Source: Cocos nucifera (lineage: Eukaryota > Streptophyta > Magnoliopsida > Arecales > Arecaceae). From it: 64,000 nucleotides of DNA. A program made the translations under genes and the position numbers. The notes beneath the pieces are model-generated. The model was not told the origin of the DNA. It was given only the letters and a program-made list of their open reading frames with translations, and did not search any database. The stretch spans positions 186,001 through 250,000 of the forward strand of contig QRFJ01003311.1 of NCBI GenBank assembly GCA_006176705.1. The letters are read 5' to 3'. Shown in pieces: positions 35,147-44,541 of this stretch (positions are counted from its first letter, which is position 1; every line of letters begins with the position of its first letter).

Positions 35147-35734
35147 GACCCTGCGCCCAACCCAGATGGTGATTGGAAGTGATTGAAAGAAATCATAATT
35201 TCCCATGCCCAAGGCTGCCTCTCCCCTCTTCCTCCACACCAAACCACCTTCTCCCCTTCCTCTCCACATCCAAAAGGAGTTTTGGACTTTTGGTTGGTGC
35301 GATCCAGATCAAAGAAAGGCGACTGAAAGCTAGAAGGCTGCGCTGCTGCAAAGGACGACTGCTGATCTTCAAAAAGAGTTTTGAAGATCCTCCAGATCAG
35401 ATCTAGATCTAATTTTTGGAGATGTGATAGAGAAGAAAAGGATCTCTAGATCCAGCCCGAGTGGATATCGGTAGAGGCCAGGCACTTGCGTGGCTAGATC
35501 CAGAACCTTCCGCTGCATACAGGATCATCAACGGGTAATAGGATCACCCACATCAAGGTAAATTAAATTTGATTTAATTTATTTAATTTTATTTTAATTT
35601 CTAAAATAATAATAATTAGATCTAAAATATCCTAGATCTAATTAGGATTAAAGAGAAAAAAAAATTAAAATATATCTCTTGATCCAATCCGATCTGAACG
35701 AACTTGGTTCGAGAAATCAGAATTTTCCTTCAAC

Positions 35735-35747
35735 TGGTATCAGAGCC
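35735..35747 (+). other. E primer binding site (tRNA-Met type)
   Basis: TGGTATCAGAGCC, two bases after the LTR end, the unaltered copia initiator-tRNA-Met complement. Confidence 0.92.
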
Positions 35748-36332
35748 AAGGTTTTAAAAATATTTAGATCTAATTTTAAATTTATTTTAATTAGAAAATA
35801 AGTGATTTTATATGTTACATGAGATGTGATCAGATCTAAAATCAGAAAAAATTAAAATTAAATGATTTAGATCTAAGATTAGAAAATATGCATGACTAGT
35901 TCTAAAATAGAATAGTTCTATAGAATAGTCTTGCATGTTTTTGATTTAATCTGATTAAATTATATTTTAGATTTATTTATTTACTATTTTTTAATATTAT
36001 AATAATTATAATAATATCTAAAAAATAGTAAATAAAAATTATTTAATTTTAAATATCATATGAGATATGATAGATGCATGTCTAGACTAGTTGTAGAATA
36101 GTTCTACATAATTGTCTAGATTAGAATTTATTTTGATTAGATCAATTTAAATCTAATTTTTTAGATTATTATGAGATAATTTAGATCTGAAAATATGCAT
36201 GATTTGATACATGAGATGTATGCAAAATATGCCATTATTAGATCTAATTTGTATATGAGATATATGATATAGATCTAAAACTGTTTTGTAGTATTGCATG
36301 TTCCTAATTAAGGTGTTCCTCTTGACCATCTG

Positions 36333-36395
36333 ATCATAAGAATGAAGAAGGGTTTAAAGGCCCTCTCTTCTCATTCGATGGGATGTTCTTATGAT
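36333..36395 (+). other. Long leader hairpin (E)
   Basis: Outer arms ATCATAAGAA (36333-36342) and TTCTTATGAT (36386-36395) are exact complements. Inside, GAATGAAGAAG and CTTCTCATTC extend pairing around a GGTTTAAAGG-type loop. It lies about 600 bp downstream of the primer site, well before gag. Confidence 0.6.
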
Positions 36396-36798
36396 GTGTA
36401 GGGGTGCTGCGTGTTCGTCCTTAATCAAAAATCCAAAACTTACTTTCTGCAAAATCCTAGATCCTGAAATCCTAGGATTTATTGAGCATATTTTGTTTAT
36501 GAACCCTACTTAATTAAAAATTAAGATTATGGAATATCAATTAGGTTTAAAATTGAGAATTTCAGATCTAAGACATATTCATAATACTGGGTTTGGGCTT
36601 GGGTAGCTCAATTAGGTCTAAGCGATTGATCAAACCGAATCAAGAGTTGGTTAGATGGGATCAACAATGCTCAAATTGACCAGCCTAATAGGATTAAGTC
36701 TGGGTCAAGATCGAGTCACGATCAAGCAAGACCTAATTAGGCTCAGAGGTTAGAGTTTGGATTGTAGGCTAACCCAATTGGTTCTAGCTCAATAATTT

Positions 36799-36920
36799 GG
36801 TGTCTAAGGTAAGTTTGGCACATACGACCGACTGATTTTTAATTGAAAGCTACTCGACCTGAATACGTTCTTGTATGAGTTAATGGCATATTCCTTCCAC
36901 CGATCTCACTTACCTGGCCA
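36799..36920 (+). promoter_or_regulatory. Leader module (E)
   Basis: It begins GGTGTCTAAGGTAAGTTTGG and ends ATCTCACTTACCTGGCCA. The exact inverted arms are AGGTAAGT (36807-36814) and ACTTACCT (36908-36915). Inner words TTTTTAATTGAAAGCTACTC and TGAGTTAATGGCATATTCC agree closely with element A although flanking leader sequence does not. Confidence 0.78.
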
Positions 36921-37584
36921 TATCTGTTGACACAGTTCTGATCTGAGGTGGTCAATAATTCGAGCTAACCCATGCCACTAGGTTAGTCATAATTGTTATG
37001 ACTATGACAAGTCTAGTTTAATAAGACCTGAATCAATTCTCCCTAAGAAAAGATTAAGTCTGAGGTCTTCCACCATTGTAGATGTGCGGGCCCTTCCCGG
37101 GGTTGATTATTCTTGGCTGGATACAGTGGCTCAGTTGCACCAAAAAGATGCAACCATGTCTATTAGGCATTGGATGCTATGGGCTGGAGGATGAGTTGGG
37201 CTCAATATTTCGGATACGGTGAGAGACTCAATTAGAAACCCAGTCTATGTAAATGGTGGGTCTGACTTAACTAAGGAGTGGATCAATATTCTGGATATGG
37301 TGAGATTCATGAATTAGAGACTAAGTTTGGGTGTACCATAATTAGAGAATTATTGAATAAGAGTTGTTCACTCATTGCCTAACCCATCACCAATAACTAT
37401 TAGGTGAGGTGATGAGTTAGTTGGTGAGACCGCACCATCCACTAGAAATCATTAATCATGAAGATTTTCGCATCTCTACAGAGGAAGTGTTAGGATCTAA
37501 GAAAATAATGGGAGCTAATTTGTTTAAAAATAAAATTCCTAAACAAATTGGTCAAGTCATAATTACAATATCTAACTAGAATCT

Positions 37585-38440
37585 TTGACTCTCTATAGAA
37601 AAATATCTGCGTCCAACCCATTGGCACGTATCCTAGACACACATAGACTGACTGGACCCAATTATAAAGATTGGCTCAGGAACTACAAAGTAGTTTTGAG
37701 TTCCGAGAAGTTAACCCATGTACTGGACCAGGACCCTCCCACCTTACCAGTTCGTCCATCCACTGAACAGAGAGCATCTCTAGAAAAATGGATAGATGAA
37801 GATAATAAGGCCAGATATTATATATTGGGCTCGATGTTTGATGAGCTCCAGCGCCAACATGAGGATATCGGGACTGCTCGCCAAATGTTGGCTCACCTAC
37901 AAGGAGATGTTTGGTGAACAGAGTCGCGCAGCCAAATATCAAGTCACGAAATGACTTTTTAAGGCTAAGATGCATGATGGGCAGTCAGTCCAAGATCACT
38001 GTCTGACAATGATCAAGGACATGGAAGAGCTTGAGAAGCTCGGTGTGAAGTTAGACTTAGACCTGCAGAATGATATTATTCTGCAATCCTTGACTGATGC
38101 ATATGGGCAATTCATCATGAATTACCACATGCATAAACTTCAAAATTCCTTGGCCGAATTAATGAATATGCTGGTTACCGCTGAGCTTTCTATGAAAGGT
38201 TCTAAAGGCTCAGTTCTTGCTATGGAATGGACTTCTTCCAAAAGAAAGTCTTATGGAAAGAAAAAGAAGTCTGCAAAAAAGCAAGAAGGTGGAAGGAACA
38301 AAGAAGAAGAAGGCAGAGCCAAAGATAAAAGGCCGCTGGCAAAGGAAAGTGTTTCCATTGCAACAGCGATGGCCATTGGAAGTGAAACTGCCCTACTTAC
38401 CTGGCCACCCTAAAGAACAAGAAGGAAGGTCCTTCTGGAG
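37585..38440 (+). pseudogene. gag: E gag
   Basis: Copia gag frame without a clear ATG at its left end; the coding similarity begins near 37585 and includes RLTGPNYKDWLRNYKVVLSS, EKWIDEDNKARYYILGSM and, after a frame change near 37915, HDGQSVQDHCLTMIKDMEEL and LHMHKL-type capsid sequence to about 38190. A lysine-rich stretch (SKRKSYGKKKKSAKK) precedes the zinc knuckle CFHCNSDGHWK at about 38348, where a TGA falls between histidine and the final cysteine. All four zinc ligands are present in that frame, so the stop is the only fault there. It flows into protease without a gap. Confidence 0.82.
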
Positions 38441-41375
38441 GTATGCTCGTTATTGAGTCTAACCTTACAGTTTTTTCTGCATCCAGTTGGGTGCTTGACT
38501 CTAGTTCTAGTGCTCATCTGTGCACTTCCATGCAGGATCTTGAGGATAGCAGGAGGTTGAGGGATGGAGACATGATCCTACGCATCGGTAATGGAGCAAG
38601 AGTTGCTGCAGTAGGCATGGAGAACATATCCTCTTTGATTACCATCTGGTTTAGACTTAGTTTTGAAAGACTGTTATTATGTGCCTGCAGCTAGTAGGAA
38701 TTTGATTTCTGTTTCATGCTTAGCACAAGAAGGCTATGTGATTACCTTCTTTAAGGACCATTGTAACATTCTTTATGAAAGAAATAAAATTGCAAATGGT
38801 TTTCTTATTAATGGTCTTTATCAGCTACATATTGATGTACCTGTTCTAACTATCGAGCAAAACGTGAATGCCAAACGACCTAGGGATAGTCCAAATGACA
38901 GATATCTATGGCACCTGAGATTAGGTCATATAGCAGAAGATAGGATCAACAAATTGGAGAAAAATGGGCTATTGAGTCCATTGACTTCTGAGTCATATCC
39001 AACTTGTGAATCTTGTCTTCAAGGCAAAATGACTAAACTCCCTTTTGTTGGACATGGGGAGAGGGCCACAGATCTCCTTGCCCTAGTACATACTGATGTG
39101 TGCGGCCCATTTGATGTGCCGGCTAGAGGCAATTTTGTCTACTTCATTACCTTTACCGATGATCTGTCTAGGTATGGGTATGTGTATCTTATGAGACATA
39201 AGTCTGAAGCTTTTGAAAAGTTCAAAGAATTCAGACATGAAGTAGAAAAATAAACTAGAAAACCCATTAAGGTTCTTCGATCAGATCGAGGAGGTGAATA
39301 CCTTAGCCAAAATTTTCTAGACTATCTCAAGGAATAATGGCATAGTCTCTCAATGGACTCCACCAGGAACACCTCAACTCAACGGGGTTTCAGAATGGAG
39401 AAATCGGACTCTATTGGATATGGTTCGATCCATGATGAGCTTCACAGACCTCCTGATTTTCCTTTGGGGACACTCATTGTTAACTTCAATTTATCTACTG
39501 AATAGGGTTCCCTCTAAAACCGTTCCTACCACACCGTATGAGATATGGCACGGTAAGAAACCAAGTCTGAGTCATCTCAGAATTTGGGGTTGTCCGGCTC
39601 ATGTCAAAAGACAACAAGCGGACAAGTTAGAGTTTAGGTCCTTTAGAGCTGGATTCATAGGATATCCTAAAGAGTCATTAGGATACTATTTCTACATTCC
39701 AGAAGACCACAATGTGATTGTGAGTCGACATGCCATCTTTCTTTGAAAAATAGTTTATTCAAGATAGCGGCATTGGAAAAGCAGATTAAGCTTGATGAGA
39801 AAGTCTCACAAGTACAACGAGCTAAGGACCAATTGGAACCAAATCAGGTTGAGCCAATAAGAACACTACCTCCTCCACCTCGTAGATCGGAAAGAGTTTT
39901 CCCATCCCCCTGAAAGATACTTAGGTATTATTTCAGAGGAAAGTAGAGGAAAATGTTCCTCGTAGGTAATGGTGCTCATGGTGATGATCCCAAAACCTAC
40001 AACGAGGCGATATCAGATATCGACTCCGAGAAATGGCTAGAGGCAATGCAGTCAGAAATTGACTCGATGCACTCAAACCAAGTCTGGACCTTGGTAGATC
40101 CACCAGAAGGTATAGTACCTATATTGGGTGTAAATGGATCTTCAAGAGAAAGATTGGTGCAGATGGGAATGTGGAGACATTCAAGGCTAGACTAGTGGCA
40201 AAAGGTTATAGTCAACGCGAAGGCATTGACTATCAGGATACCTTTTTCCCAGTGGCTATGCTAAAATCCATCCGCACATTGCTTGCCGTTGCAGCCTATT
40301 TCGATTATGAAATATGGCAAATGGACGTGAAAACGGCATTCTTAAATGGATATCTTGAGGAAGATATCTATATGGAACAGCCGCTAGGTTTCACATCCAG
40401 TGATACTGATCACAAGGTTTGCAAGCTGCAAAGGTCCATATATGGACTTAAGCAAGCATCTCGGAGCTGGAACACTCGTTTCAATGATGTGATCAAAACG
40501 TTTGGTTTCATCAAAAATGAAGAGGAACCATGTGTTTTCAAAAAGGGTCAGTGGGAGCGCTGTTGTCTTCCTCGTATTGTACGTGGATGACATCCTCCTT
40601 ATTGAAAATGATATTCCCATGATGACAACAGTCAAATTATGGTTGTCCAAGGAATTCTCCATGAAAGACCTAGGTGAAGCATCCTTTATTCTAGGAATTA
40701 AGGTCTATAGGGATAGACCGAATAGGATGCTAGGACTTTCACAGAAGATGTACATAGAGAAAGTACTAAAGAGGTTTAGTATGGAAAACTCTAAGAGGGG
40801 ATTAATACCCTTCAGACATGGTATTCATCTTTCCAAGAAGATGTGCCCTAGCACACCTGAGGAAATAGAATGCATGAGCAAGATCCCTTATGCTTCTGCA
40901 ATAGGGAGCCTCATGTATGCCATGCTATGTACACGACCTGATATAGCCCATGCTGTGAGTGTCACAAGCAGATATCAGTCAAATCCAGGTGAAGAACACT
41001 GGACTTCTGTGAAATGTATCCTTAAGTACTTGAGAAGAACTAAGGATATGATGTTGGTCTTTGGTAATGGAGAACTCCAAGTCCAGGGATACACAGACTC
41101 GGATTTCATCCGATATAGATGATCGAAAGTCGACATCTGGAAGTCTATTTGTGTGTAATGGTACAAGAAGTTTGTGCGGAGTAATGCCATCAGATGTTCC
41201 AAGCAAACGGTGATACCACCTCATCCACGATTACCTCGAGAAGTGTTACGTTGAGGTCAAGAGAGTCAACTCTATAGATAATGTGGCAGACCCACTTACA
41301 AAGCCGTTGGGCCAGCAGAAGATCGAAGCCCACCTTGAGAAGATGGGACTTAGACTTGTAGCCAATTGGCTTTAG
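38441..41375 (+). pseudogene. pol: E pol: protease, integrase, reverse transcriptase, RNase H
   Basis: Protease at about 38480 reads WVLDSSSSAHLC, with serine where the active site DSG has glycine. Integrase at 38663-39410: zinc region YLWHLRLGHIAEDRIN and CESCLQGKM complete, core VHTDVCGPF (39098) and VLRSDRGGEYL (39270), then a stop and frameshifts near 39335-39415. The integrase end has LLDMVRSMM and LSHLRIWGCPAHVKR. Reverse transcriptase starts at about 40015 with SEKWLEAMQSEIDSM; it has RLVAKGYSQREGIDYQDT, MDVKTAFLNGYLEEDIYM and LVLYVDDILLIEND (40575) with intact catalytic residues. RNase H keeps GYTDSDF (41090), then loses about 200 bp near 41165-41200 and resumes with VADPLTKPLGQQKIEAHLEK before the stop at 41373. 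Four frameshifts in all. Confidence 0.88.
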
Positions 41376-41389
41376 GATAAGTGGGAGAT
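41376..41389 (+). other. E polypurine tract
   Basis: GATAAGTGGGAGAT directly follows the pol stop codon and directly precedes the 3' LTR start TGTTAGATATA. Confidence 0.9.
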
Positions 41390-43653
41390 TGTTAGATATA
41401 TGTGCCCTAGAAGCCAGAATTGGCTGACACTTGTAATACACTTCTAGGGGCAAAATTATAATTTTGACTATAATCAATAAAATGGGTTATTTTCTATCAC
41501 ATATGTGTATTTAGTGTCTGTGATACATCCTTTGAGTTAATGGTAATGATAATTCATATTTTCAAGAGTTGAAAATTTAAGACATGAATAATCATTATTA
41601 ACTCATAAAATGCTCCCGACCATAGGATCATCACGAGGATGGTGATTGATCCGGAAGGTTGGTGTACAATCGCTTCTCTTTAGTAGATGAGTCTTGAGTC
41701 TACGGTGTGGAGACACCGGAGCGAGAGTATAGGTACTCGTTAGAGAACGAGGGCACTGAGCGTGACCACCTCGAGTAGTCATTAGGAAGTCTACCTTCTC
41801 GTCAATGACTGACTCGATGCTGCAGTAGTGTGTCTGGTTCTTTGACCTGAGGTGCATCGGCAGTTCACCTTGAGGGTGTTATAGTTTGACTACACCATTA
41901 CTCGGTCTCCTAGCCATATGGAACCCTGAGGTGTATGTTGGCTATAGCATGTTCATTGTAGGAACTGGATTGCATCAAGATGGAATCTATCTACCTCGGT
42001 GGTAGAGGAGCAGCCCTATGATAATCATGAGAATCAAGTCCAGAAGTCCATGGCCATGGTAGAGTGAAATAATAGAAAGAGTTTCTATTTAGATTTTCAC
42101 ATCGGACTCGAATCGAATGATTACATCATATGACAGAAACTAGGGTTTGACGAGTTTACCTTAACCCTAATCTGATCGGGGCTCAAGATAGAAGAACTTA
42201 ATCACATAGGATAGCTGCACCAAGAGGTTTACATTCAGCTCTGATGGGTTGCCACCATATACTGCTAGGTGTCACTGGTGGATTTTGGGAGCAATTAGAA
42301 TGATTTAGATGATCGATCATTCTAGCTGTTCGAATCAGAAGAGTTCTGATCCATCGAAAGGAGTTTCGATGATGTCGATGATAGAGATCATGACATATCC
42401 CATTATCATACAGAATTGAACCTAACTAGGTCACACAAATAAGGGTTTGAATCTGGTGATCATCAATTAAATTGATCCAGTTCAATTGATCTGAATGAGA
42501 TTCAATTAGGTTCAAGAAAATCATGCTAGCACTCGATTGAACCTAACGTTCTTCTTTTGCTATCATAAATAAGTTGTCCTGACTGAGCCAAAGGAGTTTG
42601 TGCTCAATCAGAGGCCTTCATATGGTCTGACTGGAGGTTGTCCAAATTAGAAAAGGTTGTCTTATTTTGTAAAACATTACCTGCCATTTCTTGTTCTTTG
42701 ACTTTGGTCAAAAGTCTACCTTTACTGGTCAAATGTTGACCACTGATATTTTGACTTTTGACTACATGTCATGCACCTATTAGAGAGCTGGTGGGGGCTT
42801 GTCCCCCTACCAGAACCTGGCAAGGAAGAGGGCGCATGCCACCCTTAGCGTGTGCCCAAGTTGGAGGCGCCTAGGAGTCCCTATTGGACAGGGACTCTAT
42901 CTCCTTTTTGGATTCCAATTAGAGTTCTCCTAAGAACCAACTTTGACTGGTCTTAGATGCCCTCTAAGGAGAAATCCAAGGGACTCTATTCCCACCAATC
43001 AGATTTAGATCTGATTTTATAAAGGGTTGTAATTGATTGGGAAGAAGAGAAGTTGGATCACAGACAGTCTATAAATAAGACCCTGCGCCTAACCCAGATG
43101 GTGATTGGAAGTGATTGAAAGGAATCACAATTCTCCATGCCCAAGGCTGCCTCTTCCCTCTTCTTTCATGCCAAACCACCTTCTCCCCTTCCTCTCCACG
43201 TCCAAAAGGAGTTTTGGACTTTTGGTTGGTGCGATCCAGATCAAGGAAAGGCGACTGAAAGCTAGAAGGCTGCGCTGCTGCAAAGGACGACTGTTGATCT
43301 TCAAAAGGAATTTTAAAGATTCTCTAGATTAGATCCAGATCTAATTTCTGGAGACGTGATAAAGAAGAAGAAGATCTCCAGATCCAGCCTGAGTGAATAC
43401 TGATAGAGGCCAGGCACTTACGTGGCTAGATCCAGAACCTTCCGCTGCATACAGGATCATCAACGAGTAATAGGATTACCCACATCAAGATAAATTTAAT
43501 TTATCTAATTTTATTTTAATTTCTAAAATAATAATAATCAGATCTAAAATATCCTAGATCTAATTAGGATCAAAGAGAAAAAAATTTGAAATATATCTCT
43601 TGATCCAATCCAATTTGAACGAACTTGGTCCGAAAAATTAAGATTTTCCTTTA
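41390..43653 (+). repeat. E 3' LTR
   Basis: The 2264-bp copy keeps the canonical TGTTAG start; its end is CCTTTA, changed from CCTTCA of the 5' copy. It is followed by gagac. It contains six W-boxes (about 42697-42762) and the TATA box at 43070-43077. Confidence 0.93.
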
Positions 43654-43958
43654 GAGACCTCACGAGAATCCTGCAAAACCTCTCGAAATCATGCCAGACA
43701 GTATTTGGGGAGTGCCAATCTACTCAAGATCTCTTTAAAAAAATCTGAGATGTCTCAAACACTGCTCCAAGATAATTTTTAAAAAAATTTTGCACCAATC
43801 AAGAAAATTTTATTTTTATTTGATTTTCATTTTATGTCTTCCTTGTTTTGATCAAAGAGCTCTCTTTCTTCTAACATTGAAATACCTAAAGTAAAATATA
43901 TTAGTAATCATTTGCTTTAATGTTTGGTCATCATCAAAATTACTTAGAAGATTCAATA
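43654..43958 (-). repeat. D 5' LTR, outer part
   Basis: Continuation of the D LTR beyond E, starting with the second copy of gagac and running through GAGATGTCTC-type words to the outer edge ...GATTCAATA. The following atgct is the right copy of the D target duplication. A gag resumes here. Confidence 0.88.
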
Positions 43959-44541
43959 ATGCTGGAGGCAATGAATGACGAGTTTAGCCATAGGTTTGAA
44001 AATACCCAGCTCGAGAAGAAGCTTCAAATGTTGAACGACTCTTTTAGCACCCCTGATGACGTTGAAAGGCATAAGACTAGTTGTGTTATTTTCAATGCTT
44101 GTATGAGGAATGGAGCGTCAGTCACTGATCATGTATTGTACATGATCGAGTTGATTGAATGCCTGAGTAAGCTGAATGTTTTCTTGCATGAGCAACTCAG
44201 AAAGGATGCGATCCTAAATTCATTGCCCAAGTCCTTCCTCCCTTTTCTTACTCATTTCAGAATGATAAAGCCTGTAGTGAACTACCATGGGTTATTGGGG
44301 TTGCTGCAGAACTATGAGAAGGATCATCAGCTCCAAAAGAGGTCGGTGAGTGTTGTGGGAGGATCTTCTTTTAGTCGACTCTTTAAGAAAGGGAAGAAGA
44401 ACAAAAAGAAGAAGAACAAGAAGGTGCAGCCTCATGCTGGGACGTCAGTATAGGGTCAGACCAAGAAGCACAAGCCCGATCAGAGCTAGGCAGAATGCTT
44501 CTTTTATAAGAAGTGGGGGCACTGAAAGAGAAATTATCCTC
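43959..44541 (+). pseudogene. gag: A gag, second part
   Basis: Continues the gag gene of A from the D insertion point: EAMNDEFSHRFENTQLEKKL, then DDVERHKTSCVIFNACM and DHVLYMIELIECLSKLNVFL, aligning with B gag. This part is open for about 160 codons, better than the B copy. A lysine-rich run (KKGKKNKKKKNKK) is followed by stops and by a zinc-knuckle remnant CFFYKKWGH near 44495 in which the second cysteine is tyrosine and a stop follows the histidine. Confidence 0.85.

Larger units (their letters stand above)
33442..35732 (+). repeat. E 5' LTR
   Basis: The 2291-bp LTR starts TATTAAATATATG (eroded from TGTTAGATATATG of the 3' copy) and ends TTTTCCTTCA. It contains a W-box cluster (34765-34831) and the TATA box TATAAATA (35139-35146). 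Confidence 0.93.
35748..37584 (+). other. E leader region
   Basis: A 1.8-kb untranslated leader. The first 500 bp are very AT-rich with repeated TAGATCTAA words. A long hairpin lies at 36333-36395 and the leader module at 36799-36920. No gene-like frame precedes gag. Confidence 0.7.
33442..43653 (+). mobile_element. Copia element E
   Basis: The innermost and best preserved element, 10.2 kb on the plus strand, with a perfect duplication gagac at 33437-33441 and 43654-43658. LTRs are 33442-35732 and 41390-43653. It has an unmutated tRNA-Met primer site, a leader of 1.8 kb, gag and pol in copia order, and polypurine tract GATAAGTGGGAGAT. In the first 340 bp the two LTRs differ at about 20 positions, all transitions, most with A or T in the 5' copy. 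Gag has a stop in its zinc knuckle, pol has frameshifts, and part of RNase H is deleted. The pol sequence is of the same broad copia lineage as A and B but a different family. Confidence 0.93.
24584..43958 (-). mobile_element. Sirevirus D with env-like ORF, split by E
   Basis: A Ty1/copia Sirevirus on the minus strand, about 9.2 kb without the nested element E (33442-43653). The perfect target duplication atgct occurs at 24579-24583 and 43959-43963, inside A gag. Order in element sense: 5' LTR (43958-32388, split), primer site, gag with a complete CCHC knuckle, shortened pol, an untranslated spacer with palindromes, env-like ORF, polypurine tract, 3' LTR. Gag (region MNILYCVLDANEFNRIS) and the env-like ORF downstream of pol are Sirevirus (SIRE/Maximus) features. 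With this TSD the LTRs start TATTG and end CAACA in element sense, so the usual TG start is TA at both copies. Protease and the integrase zinc region are deleted. Confidence 0.9.

Noticed and set aside
35173..35406. A 77-codon frame just after the predicted transcription start of the E LTR, repeated at 43105
   Set aside because: It opens with TTG rather than ATG, and LTR duplication explains its repetition.
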